From the NCBI GenBank assembly GCA_022600195.1, contig JAHZKX010000059.1, positions 124,001 to 188,000 on the forward strand: 64,000 nucleotides of DNA. Direction: 5' to 3'. The position numbers were made by a program, and so were the translations under genes. A model generated the notes under the pieces. It saw only the letters and a list, made by a program, of their open reading frames with translations, made no database searches and was not told where the DNA came from. This stretch comes from Planctomycetota bacterium. GTDB lineage: Bacteria > Planctomycetota > Planctomycetia > Planctomycetales > Planctomycetaceae. Below are positions 56,747 to 64,000 of the stretch, piece after piece. Numbering within the stretch: the first letter of the stretch is position 1; every line of letters starts with the position of its first letter.

Positions 56747-59398
56747 ATGCGCGTGTTCAATTTTAATATGCCTTGCTGTATTCTGCTTGTGGTGGTGTTC
56801 GTGGGGCTTGTACCAGCGGGTGCTGATGCAGAAGTAAAGCGGACATTTGAAGCGGATGTTCGGCCGATTTTTAAATCACACTGCTTCCACTGTCACGGGG
56901 AAGAGTCGAAGACTGAGGGGAACCTTGACGTTCGGCTCGCCCGATTTCTTGTGTCAGGCGGAGACTCGGGGCCAGCCATCGTATCGGGGAAGTCCGGAAC
57001 CAGTTTTCTTATTGAACGGTTGGAAAGTGGCGAAATGCCGCCGGGTGAGAAAACCCTTTCAGCGACAGAACTGCGCGTGATCAAAGAGTGGATTGACCAG
57101 GGGGCGCGCACCGCGCGACCCGAGCCGGCCAATGCCGACCAACTGGAATTTACTGAAGAAGAACGGACCTTCTGGTCGCTCCAGCCGGTTGTGGCTCCCC
57201 CTGTTCCCAAAGTGAAAGCGGCGGAACGAGTGCGGACTCCAGTTGATGCGTTCGTGTTGGAACGACTTGAACGTAAGGGGCTTAGTTTTTCCCCCGATGC
57301 AGACAAGCGGACGCTGATTCGACGGGCGTATTTTGATTTGCTCGGGCTGCCTCCCTCCCCCGAAGACGTCGATGAGTTTCTTGCGGACGAAGGTCCGGAC
57401 GCATGGTCGCGGTTGCTCGATCAATTGCTTGCATCCGAACATTACGGTGAACGATGGGCCCGCCACTGGTTGGACGTCGCCGGTTATGCTGACAGCGATG
57501 GCTACAGCGAAAAAGACCGTGTTCGAGAGTCTGCCTATAAGTATCGCGATTACGTCATTCGTTCGTTCAATGCAGACAAGCCATTCGACCAGTTCCTTGT
57601 CGAGCAGTTGGCCGGAGATGAGTTAGTTAGACGCCCGTACCACGATCTGTCAGAGGCTGACAAAGACCGTCTCACCGCGACCGGATTTCTGCGAAACGGT
57701 CCGGACGGAACTTCTGACAGGTCCGTCAATCAGGATATCGCCCGCAACGAAGTTATCGCTGATACGATCAACATTGTTTCGTCGTCGCTGCTAGGGCTGT
57801 CGGTCGGATGTGCCCGATGTCATAATCATCGATTCGACCCAATTACCCACGTAGACTATCACCGCATGCGAGCTATCTTTGAGCCCGCATTCGACTGGAA
57901 AAACTGGCGGTCGCCTGAAGAGCGGCGGCTCTCGCTTTGGAGTGACGCGCAACGTCAGCTTTCCGAGGAAATCAGTGCCGAACTCAAGCAGGCGTCCAAC
58001 GAGCGGCAAGCGCAGATAAAGCGGCATCTGACTGAGGCTCTTGAAATCGGGATCGCGAAGCTGCCAGCTGATGTGCAGGCAAAGGCTGACATCATTCGCG
58101 ATGCCGTTTTGAATCGCACTCGCAAGAACCGCACTCCCGAGCAGATTGCGATCCTGAAAAAGTACTTCGCACTCGACGTTTACATAGGCACACTCAGTCA
58201 GCTTTACCCCGATCGTTACCAGAAGGAGTTGAAGGAGTACAACAAACGTGTCGCAAAAATCAAAGCACGGCGACCCAAAGAGGATTTCGTTCGGACGCTC
58301 TCTGAGATCCCCGGCAAAGTTCCTGTGACGTACCTGTTCCGTCGCGGTAGCCACACGCAACCGGCCGAGGAAGTGCTCCCGGGGGGATTGTCGGTGTTTA
58401 CGCGCGGTGACCAGCCGGTCGTTCCCGCAAACAATCCCAAGCTGGAAACCACTGGCCGTCGTCTGGCCTATGCAAAGCATCTTACCAATGGCGCGCATCC
58501 GCTCACGGGGCGCGTGCTGGTTAACCGTATCTGGATGCATCATTTCGGTCGCGGAATTGTCGCGACGCCGAGCGACTTCGGGTCTCAGGGCGACCGTCCC
58601 ACGCATCCGGAACTGCTCGACTGGCTCGCTGACTACTTCGTCGCAAATGGCTGGAGACTCAAGAAGTTCCACAAGTTGCTTATGATGTCGACTGTGTACC
58701 GCCAAGAGTCGGTGCGGACCGAAGCCCTCGATGAAGTAGACCCGGACAATCAGTTATTGGGACGGACGAATCTGCGGCGGCTCGATGCTGAGACGATTCG
58801 CGACTCAGTGCTGACCGTCTCGGGGAATCTCAATGCAACGCATTACGGACCACCTATGCAGGTAACGGCGAATGGGGTTGGGCAAGTTGTGATCGGGACG
58901 CCGAAGAATGACCGAGAGGGTCGCGTGATTGAGTTGAAGGGAAATGCTGCTTTCCGACGCAGCATCTACGTTCAAGCCCGGCGGACGTTGAAGCTGGACA
59001 TGCTTAAAGCCTTTGACTCTCCGACGATGACTCCCAACTGCGAACAGCGAAACTCATCGACCGTCGCTGGCCAGTCGCTGCTGTTCATGAACAATGTAGA
59101 GCTGCTAAGTCAGTCAGAAATCTTTGCTGCGCGCGTGGTTCAGGATGTCGGTGACGACCCCTCCGCGCAGCTACGTCGTGCGTGGCGATTGGCGATCGCG
59201 AGTGAACCAACTGCCGAGCAAATGGAACACAACCTCGCGTTTCTCTCAATTCAGAAAAAGTTGGCTGCGCAAAAGGCCAGAGAACTGACACCTGAAGAGG
59301 CCAAGAAAATTTCGTTTGCGAAACACCCGGAGAAGCAGGCGCTGGCGATCTTTTGTCAGTTCCTGTTAAGTAACAATGCATTTTTGTATGTGGACTGA
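56747..59398 (+). CDS. PSCyt1 / DUF1549 / DUF1553 cytochrome-like protein
   Basis: About 883 residues from ATG 56747, eight bases after GAGAGGG; signal peptide NMPCCILLVVVFVGLVPAGADA. PSCyt1 (about 30-135) holds the haem motif CFHCH (C46, C49, H50) and SGEMPPGE. DUF1549 follows (about 170-390) with RTLIRRAYFDLLGLPPSPED, RWARHWLDVAGYADSDGY and a second motif CARCHNHRFDPI. DUF1553 is last (about 560-830), with TGRVLVNRIWMHHFGRGIV, PTHPELLDWLADYF and CEQRNSSTVAGQSLL. Planctomycete-specific and periplasmic, it is thought to move electrons, with unproven partners. The DUF1501 gene starts 13 bases after the stop, so the two form an operon. Confidence 0.92.
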   Translation: MRVFNFNMPCCILLVVVFVGLVPAGADAEVKRTFEADVRPIFKSHCFHCHGEESKTEGNLDVRLARFLVSGGDSGPAIVSGKSGTSFLIERLESGEMPPGEKTLSATELRVIKEWIDQGARTARPEPANADQLEFTEEERTFWSLQPVVAPPVPKVKAAERVRTPVDAFVLERLERKGLSFSPDADKRTLIRRAYFDLLGLPPSPEDVDEFLADEGPDAWSRLLDQLLASEHYGERWARHWLDVAGYADSDGYSEKDRVRESAYKYRDYVIRSFNADKPFDQFLVEQLAGDELVRRPYHDLSEADKDRLTATGFLRNGPDGTSDRSVNQDIARNEVIADTINIVSSSLLGLSVGCARCHNHRFDPITHVDYHRMRAIFEPAFDWKNWRSPEERRLSLWSDAQRQLSEEISAELKQASNERQAQIKRHLTEALEIGIAKLPADVQAKADIIRDAVLNRTRKNRTPEQIAILKKYFALDVYIGTLSQLYPDRYQKELKEYNKRVAKIKARRPKEDFVRTLSEIPGKVPVTYLFRRGSHTQPAEEVLPGGLSVFTRGDQPVVPANNPKLETTGRRLAYAKHLTNGAHPLTGRVLVNRIWMHHFGRGIVATPSDFGSQGDRPTHPELLDWLADYFVANGWRLKKFHKLLMMSTVYRQESVRTEALDEVDPDNQLLGRTNLRRLDAETIRDSVLTVSGNLNATHYGPPMQVTANGVGQVVIGTPKNDREGRVIELKGNAAFRRSIYVQARRTLKLDMLKAFDSPTMTPNCEQRNSSTVAGQSLLFMNNVELLSQSEIFAARVVQDVGDDPSAQLRRAWRLAIASEPTAEQMEHNLAFLSIQKKLAAQKARELTPEEAKKISFAKHPEKQALAIFCQFLLSNNAFLYVD

Positions 59399-59411
59399 TT
59401 TGAGGAAAACC

Positions 59412-60872
59412 ATGCAACACGACTTACATACCTCTCTGGCTCGCCGTGAGTTCCTCACATCACAGGTCATGGGGCTGGGCGGACTCGCGGCGACATGGCT
59501 GCTTGCTCAAGACGGTTATGCCGCCGATCCGGTCAAGCCGATGCTGGAACGGCCGACGTTCGATCTCACACCAAAACTGCCGCATGTGGAGCCGTCGGCG
59601 CGGGCGATGATCTCGATCTTTACCAGCGGAGGTCCAAGCCAGATCGATCTCTTTGATCCAAAGCCCGAAGTAGACAAACGGAACGACACGGAGTATACCG
59701 GCGAGCTCAAGCTCGGTTCGAATATGGCGGCGCGCAACAGCCGCAAACTGCTCGGCAGCAAATGGAAGTTCCGTCGTTACGGCGAAAGCGGCATCGAAAT
59801 GAGTGAACTGTTGCCACACATCGGCAGCGTTGCTGATGACATCACGCTCATTCGTTCGATGCAGACGTTCAACAGTGCCCATCCCACGGCTATGCGCGCA
59901 ATCAACTCCGGTCGTCCACGCTCTGGCCGTCCTTCTCTCGGAAGCTGGATCACATATGCGCTGGGGACGGAGAACCAGAATCTGCCGTCCTTCGTCGTAC
60001 TGACCGCTGAAGACGGCCTGCCGCTGGATCGTGAACTCAACTGGTCGAACGGATTCATTCCGTCGATTTATCAGGGAACGGTGATTCGCTCACGGGAGCC
60101 TCGCATTCTTGACCTCAACGCTCCGCTGCATCTCCGTGGCCCGGCCCAGCGAGAATGGCTCACGTTTTTGAACCAGTTCAACCGTGAACATCTGAAGCAG
60201 CATCCGGGTGAAAACGACCTTGAAGCTCGCATCGCCAGCTATGAACTTGCTGCCCGCATGCAGGTTGCGGCAAAAGAGGCTCTCGATATTTCGAGTGAAA
60301 GCGTAGCCACAAAAAAACTTTACGGACTGGATCAGGAAGAGACTCGTGAATTCGGATCGCGCTGTCTGATCGCCCGTCGGTTGGTGGAACGGGGTGTCCG
60401 TTTCGTGCAACTTCATAACGCGTATCAGCAATGGGATCATCACGCGGGTATTCACAAACGCCTGCCGGAAATGTGCCGTAAAACCGACCAACCCTCGGCA
60501 GCGCTGGTCAAAGATTTAAAGTCACGCGGTTTGCTCGATACGACTCTCGTGCATTGGGGCGGTGAGATGGGCCGTCTGCCGATCATCGAAATGCAAAAAC
60601 CGATCGGACGTGACCACAATCCCTACGGCTTCAGCATGTGGCTCGCGGGTGGCGGTGTGAAGGGCGGGCACATTCACGGCGAAACCGACGAATTGGGATT
60701 TAAAGCGATCCACGATCACGTTACGCATTTCGATTATCATGCGACGCTGCTGCATCTGTTCGGCCTTGATCATCGCGAGGTACTATTCGAACGATCCACA
60801 AGACAGGAACGTTTAACGGATGGCCAACCCGCAAAGATCGTCAATGGGATTCTCAAGAATCCAGTCGCTTGA
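59412..60872 (+). CDS. DUF1501 protein (sulfatase-like fold)
   Basis: About 486 residues from ATG 59412, preceded by TGAGGAAAACC; the longer frame at 59376 overlaps the previous gene and lacks a signal. A Tat-type signal follows (ARREFLTSQVMGLGGLAATW). Family motifs are MISIFTSGGPSQIDLFDPKP, LIRSMQTFNSAHPTAMRAIN, NAYQQWDHHAGIHKRLPEMC, TLVHWGGEMGRLPIIEMQ and GRDHNPYGFSMWLAGGGVKG, then HVTHFDYHATLLHLFGLDH near the end. It resembles alkaline-phosphatase-superfamily enzymes. Co-transcribed with the PSCyt1/DUF1549 gene. A second DUF1501 gene is at 21577, so the window holds two such sets. Confidence 0.92.
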   Translation: MQHDLHTSLARREFLTSQVMGLGGLAATWLLAQDGYAADPVKPMLERPTFDLTPKLPHVEPSARAMISIFTSGGPSQIDLFDPKPEVDKRNDTEYTGELKLGSNMAARNSRKLLGSKWKFRRYGESGIEMSELLPHIGSVADDITLIRSMQTFNSAHPTAMRAINSGRPRSGRPSLGSWITYALGTENQNLPSFVVLTAEDGLPLDRELNWSNGFIPSIYQGTVIRSREPRILDLNAPLHLRGPAQREWLTFLNQFNREHLKQHPGENDLEARIASYELAARMQVAAKEALDISSESVATKKLYGLDQEETREFGSRCLIARRLVERGVRFVQLHNAYQQWDHHAGIHKRLPEMCRKTDQPSAALVKDLKSRGLLDTTLVHWGGEMGRLPIIEMQKPIGRDHNPYGFSMWLAGGGVKGGHIHGETDELGFKAIHDHVTHFDYHATLLHLFGLDHREVLFERSTRQERLTDGQPAKIVNGILKNPVA

Positions 60873-61081
60873 AAGGTTCGTGCGATCGTCGTAATTTTTT
60901 ACTACCACGAAAAACACGAACCGGGTGGCCTGAATTTGTTTCGGGCTGAGTTGCGGCACACTGGTGATTGGATCCTGTTAGTTTTTAGGACGCATGCTCT
61001 GACAGTTTCCTGTTGCCCGCGGAAATTCCGAATTGCATTCAGGGCCACACCAGGTTGTTTATTTTGGGACCACCAAAGAAA

Positions 61082-61110
61082 AAAGCTGGCTCCCTGAGAG
61101 AGCCAGCTTT
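61082..61110. terminator. Intrinsic terminator between convergent genes
   Basis: AAAGCTGGCTC (61082-61092) pairs perfectly with GAGCCAGCTTT (61100-61110), seven-base loop, with an A run before and TTTGTATTTT after. It can serve the DUF1501 gene (+) and the RraA-like gene (-). Confidence 0.85.
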
Positions 61111-61141
61111 GTATTTTAAATCAATTTTGTGGGATTGTTTG

Positions 61142-61873
61142 TTATTCACCCCGCAAGCGTTTTCCTAGTTTGGCGATTTCGGCTCCGAGTTCTTTGCGGG
61201 CTGCTCCGAGTCCTTCGGGGGTCAGGTTACCTTCTTTGAGATAGTCGAGCACGATGTCTTCGGCTTTCATCAGGTCTTTGCAGGCGTCTGCAATTTCTGA
61301 GGCGATCTCAGTGGGGATCGTGGTGACGCCGTTCAAGTCGCCGTGCAGTAAGTCGCCGGGATAAATGGCGATGCCGCCAACGGTGATCGGCACGCCGACC
61401 TGCAACGTATGACAATAGCCGTGGGCACAGTTGGTGCCGTTGGTGAATGCGGGAAAGTCGAGGGCTTCAACCTGATCCAGATCGCGTCCGGCGCCCGAAG
61501 TGATAATGCCTTTCGCGCCGTAGGCTTTATAGGTGGAGCACATGACTTCGCCGAAGGTGGCTGAAGCCGTTGGTTCGTCGATATCCTGATACACGACCAC
61601 GGGGGCACCGGGCAGTGATTCGAAAGCAGCGACCTGTGCATCCAGTCCCGAGTAGACATCGCCACTGCGCGGTGGTGCCATACTGCGAAAGGTTGAAGTC
61701 AGGGCATAGCCTACCATAGGTGGCATCTTGGGGAAGCAGGCTTTAATGGAATCGTTCATGTAGCCTGTGTTGCGGGGGCGAATGTTCCAGAGTTCGATCA
61801 CATTGCAAACAGTGGGGGTATCATACTTGGCGAGTTCTGCAAGGGCAGCTTCTGAGAGGCCTTCGGTAGACAT
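61142..61873 (-). CDS. RraA-like / HMG-aldolase family protein
   Basis: 243 residues. RraA-family fold: LAKYDTPTVCNVIEL, VGYALTSTF, APVVVYQDI, FGEVMCSTYKAYGAKGIIT, SGAGRDLDQVEAL (GxxRD, with the arginine and aspartate used for substrate and metal binding), and VGGIAIYPGDLLHGDLNGV. Family members are 4-hydroxy-4-methyl-2-oxoglutarate aldolases / oxaloacetate decarboxylases, demethylmenaquinone-methyltransferase-like proteins, or RNase E regulators; metabolic aldolase or decarboxylase activity is the likelier one here. It lies 32 bases downstream of the LarA-like gene, so the two form an operon. Confidence 0.85.
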   Translation of the reverse strand: MSTEGLSEAALAELAKYDTPTVCNVIELWNIRPRNTGYMNDSIKACFPKMPPMVGYALTSTFRSMAPPRSGDVYSGLDAQVAAFESLPGAPVVVYQDIDEPTASATFGEVMCSTYKAYGAKGIITSGAGRDLDQVEALDFPAFTNGTNCAHGYCHTLQVGVPITVGGIAIYPGDLLHGDLNGVTTIPTEIASEIADACKDLMKAEDIVLDYLKEGNLTPEGLGAARKELGAEIAKLGKRLRGE

Positions 61874-61905
61874 GAATTTCTTTCTGTGGGAGTTAGTGTA
61901 ATGGG

Positions 61906-63186
61906 TTAGTGTTGAGTTTTTTCAAAAACGGGGGTTAAATTATTTTGTGTATCGAATGGTAATTCAAACGGTCCCGACATGATTTCCAGATCGTCCCGCT
62001 CGTTGATTTCATTCAGATACGTTTCACTGACGATGACTTCACTTAGTTCGAGTGTGTCATAAATTTGTACGATACGACTTTGTTCTGGTTCGACCAGTCC
62101 GATGGTTGATAAAGCGGCTTCAACGGCTTCTCTGTCTGTTTCGTAGACCAGAGGGACCATCGCTGAGGTGGGGTGACTTCCGGTATTCGCGTTGATGCGT
62201 GTGATTTTCCAGTCAATGCCGTCGACTGTGCGTTGGTTGGTGAATTCGGCTAAACCGATTCCCAGAGCATTGCCGTGTGTTTCTTCGGTCAGGCTGCGCA
62301 CCATAATACGCTTCACGGCAACATTGTCGTGTTCGGTGGCAGCGTGGTCATTAAACTTGCGGCCGATGACACAAGCATCCATTCCCGAGCCGCTGATGTT
62401 TTTTCCAATACGATCGACAATCAGAAAATCTATTTTTTCGAAGGGTAACCTTGGCAGCCATTCGCGGGCAATGTTCAACAGTGCTTTTTCACGTTCATAA
62501 AACTGTTCCGGAGGAATGGCTTCAATCAATCCGGTTTCGTCGTAAGAATTTTCTACAATCGCCAGTCCGCCGACGACAGAGCATTTTTCCAGGACGGATT
62601 GTGCGACGGCTTTGATGATTTCTTCAAAGCTGAAATCTTCAATGGCACGGTGATAGATTTTGGCGCCGGCGTGTTTGCCCAGACCGATGAGCATCATCTT
62701 GTGCAGGCCCGATTCGATATCGCCGACAAAACGCGTGTGTGGTTTGACGCGACCGCAAATCAGAACATGGTCTGCTTCATAGGCGTGTTTGTCGAAATGA
62801 ACGGGGATGCCCTGGGGGGTGGTGTCGACGATGACCGTTTCCATGGAGGAGCGGATCTCGACTCCCATGGTTTCCTCGGTGATTCCATATCCGGCGATGA
62901 CGGCAGCTTGTCCTTCTGCCGTTCCCCCGCCATGACTTCCCATTGCGGGAACGATAAAAGGAACCGCGTCGAGAGATTTCAGAAAATCGACGGTTGTTTT
63001 CGTAATCAAGTCGATATTGGCAATGCCCCGGCTGCCGACTGTGATGGCAACGGAGTCTCCTGGTTTAACTACTTTTCCCAGATTGATTTTCGTGAGTTCT
63101 GCCTGAATGGTCTCTGGAATGTTCTCCAGCCGAGAAGATTGGAAGTTCTGGCGAATTCGGTAGGCCTTGGGTAGGTCGATATTCAT
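61906..63186 (-). CDS. LarA-like (DUF2088) nickel-pincer racemase family protein
   Basis: 426 residues. The N-terminal region matches the lactate-racemase (LarA/DUF2088) domain: GDSVAITVGSRGIANIDLIT, PFIVPAMGSHGGGTAEGQ, YGITEETMGVEI, and CGRVKPHTRFVGDIESGLHK MMLIGLGKH. The conserved histidines and lysine near the nickel-pincer-nucleotide site appear as GSHGGG and SGLHKM, but I cannot map the lysine that binds the cofactor. LarA homologues racemise or epimerise 2-hydroxy acids. The RraA-like gene follows after 32 bases, suggesting a 2-hydroxy-acid catabolic pair. No larB, larC or larE cofactor genes are in the window. Confidence 0.8.
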   Translation of the reverse strand: MNIDLPKAYRIRQNFQSSRLENIPETIQAELTKINLGKVVKPGDSVAITVGSRGIANIDLITKTTVDFLKSLDAVPFIVPAMGSHGGGTAEGQAAVIAGYGITEETMGVEIRSSMETVIVDTTPQGIPVHFDKHAYEADHVLICGRVKPHTRFVGDIESGLHKMMLIGLGKHAGAKIYHRAIEDFSFEEIIKAVAQSVLEKCSVVGGLAIVENSYDETGLIEAIPPEQFYEREKALLNIAREWLPRLPFEKIDFLIVDRIGKNISGSGMDACVIGRKFNDHAATEHDNVAVKRIMVRSLTEETHGNALGIGLAEFTNQRTVDGIDWKITRINANTGSHPTSAMVPLVYETDREAVEAALSTIGLVEPEQSRIVQIYDTLELSEVIVSETYLNEINERDDLEIMSGPFELPFDTQNNLTPVFEKTQH

Positions 63187-63491
63187 TAGTGTTCTTTGAT
63201 TTCAAGGAGTCATTCTCACGCGACATTCAGGATCTCGATCCCTGTGTATTGTGAAGAGTCGGTTATTGTACGAAATCAGTGGGTGTTTTCGCTACATAAA
63301 GAGACTTTCGGTCTCTAAGATTATCGGTAATGACAGGAATCTGGTACTGATGGTCTGCGGCTCTTTCAGGCCTTGCCAGGAAAAGTCTTGTTCTAAAGTG
63401 TTAATTTCGATAACTTAACGACTCTGATTTTGAAATCTCAATCAGCAGGTCGAAGCAAAGAGCGGCGTCTTGTTACTGCAGGGAAGCAGGT
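63187..63491. other. Divergent intergenic region
   Basis: About 300 bases between the LarA-like gene (-) and the truncated gene (+). A small hairpin AGAGAC / GTCTCT (about 63300-63317) is present; nothing else is recognised. Confidence 0.4.
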
Positions 63492-64000
63492 ATGCGAAAA
63501 AATTTTGAGCGGATGATATTTGCCGTTTCGGTTTGTGTGTTGGCGGTGGTCTTATTCATCCAGGGAATTCTGTATTTCAGGGACCTGGGTTTTGCGAATG
63601 AAACTGGCGCGGTAACTGTTGCCATAGATCGCGCGCCCCGCGGAAATACCACAGTTCAATTTGATGAACCATTGGTTAATGAGTCATTGATTGAGCAGAC
63701 AGACTCTAGCGAAGATCCGTTTTTCTCTGCGGAAAATTTCTCTGCAGAAAATCTGAATCCGGTTGAATTAGCGCTTTCCGAAACGAGCGCGGAGGAAAGT
63801 GCCTCGGATGAGCCCGAGGTGAAAGGTCCCGAATTGAAATTTCCCGGGACTGTCAAAAAACACATTGAACCATTAGAAGTCAATCACCCGAAGGCTCCTC
63901 TTCTATTAGATCCAGGACAGGAAATTCAGCAGACTCCTGGCCCGTTGATGCCGCCTCTCAATGCCGAACCGCTTGAAGATTCCAGGAAAAAAAGTGCAGC
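63492..64000 (+). CDS. Membrane-anchored acidic protein (3' end outside window)
   Basis: The frame from ATG 63492 is open to the right edge, giving 169 residues. One hydrophobic helix (about 8-30, MIFAVSVCVLAVVLFIQGIL) anchors it or acts as a signal. The rest is acidic, rich in Glu, Ser and Pro (SSEDPFFSAENFSAENL, SETSAEESASDEPEVKG), typical of a linker before a C-terminal domain that is not visible. No domain is recognised, so its function is unknown. GGGAAGCAGG lies upstream of the ATG. Confidence 0.7.
   Translation, partial: MRKNFERMIFAVSVCVLAVVLFIQGILYFRDLGFANETGAVTVAIDRAPRGNTTVQFDEPLVNESLIEQTDSSEDPFFSAENFSAENLNPVELALSETSAEESASDEPEVKGPELKFPGTVKKHIEPLEVNHPKAPLLLDPGQEIQQTPGPLMPPLNAEPLEDSRKKSA

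Noticed and set aside
1..64000. tRNA, rRNA, CRISPR, complete transposase or prophage genes
   Set aside because: Reading both strands showed no T-arm-like tRNA patterns in gaps, no regularly spaced repeats, and no DDE, integrase or capsid motifs.

Overview
The window looks like a chromosomal segment of a planctomycete, most likely a Gimesia- or Rubinisphaera-like member of the Planctomycetaceae (inferred from gene families; no 16S or tRNA gene is visible). The clade-typical families are DUF1559 prepilin-like proteins, DUF1549/DUF1553 (PSCyt) plus DUF1501 pairs, PPC-domain proteins, PQQ-type propellers, FGE-domain fusions, DUF6807/PmoA-like proteins and many large secreted proteins of unknown role. 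About 43 protein genes, two clear pseudogenes, several dispersed non-coding repeats and a few terminators can be supported. I see no rRNA, tRNA, CRISPR array, complete transposase or prophage. || Layout. 0-13.5 kb is mostly housekeeping and regulation: an HD-GYP-like protein translationally coupled to a CPBP protease, a tyrosine-rich secreted protein, a TolB-like propeller, a VOC protein, a receiver-AAA-Fis activator, ispD, ilvD, an ABM monooxygenase and a GAF-AAA-Fis activator. 13.6-18.2 kb is a minus-strand set of four genes: prepilin-like DUF1559, a lipoprotein, a histidine-rich propeller and a PQQ/EF-hand propeller. 18.8-25.1 kb holds a minus-strand DUF1549/DUF1553 gene with a CX4CH haem-like motif, divergent from a DUF1501 + PPC pair. 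25.3-29.5 kb carries a degenerate metallophosphatase-like secreted protein, a beta-helix protein and a decayed PQQ propeller gene. 29.7-31.4 kb has a DUF4345 protein and gabT. || 31.8-37.5 kb is an accessory-looking block: a leucine-rich-repeat protein, a single-haem protein and an ECF sigma factor with its coupled membrane partner. It is bracketed by 57-bp direct repeats, and outside these by a second pair of repeats at 29.5 and 39.8 kb. 37.5-53.2 kb holds an S9 peptidase, a DUF6807 protein, a 1283-residue FGE-domain fusion, a GH43-like/LamG protein, a YcaQ-like winged-helix protein and an esterase. || 53.4-54.1 kb is a truncated, frameshifted second copy of the 25.3-kb metallophosphatase-like family. 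54.6-60.9 kb is a plus-strand run of a sialidase-like BNR protein, a PSCyt1/DUF1549/DUF1553 protein and a DUF1501 protein. 61.1-63.2 kb is a two-gene operon of a LarA-like protein and an RraA-like aldolase. A membrane-anchored protein runs off the right end. || The best candidates for undescribed biology are the four-gene DUF1559 operon, the repeat-bracketed ECF block, the LarA-RraA pair, and the degenerate metallophosphatase family present as one intact gene and one broken copy. All of these are inferences from sequence reading; no database search was possible.
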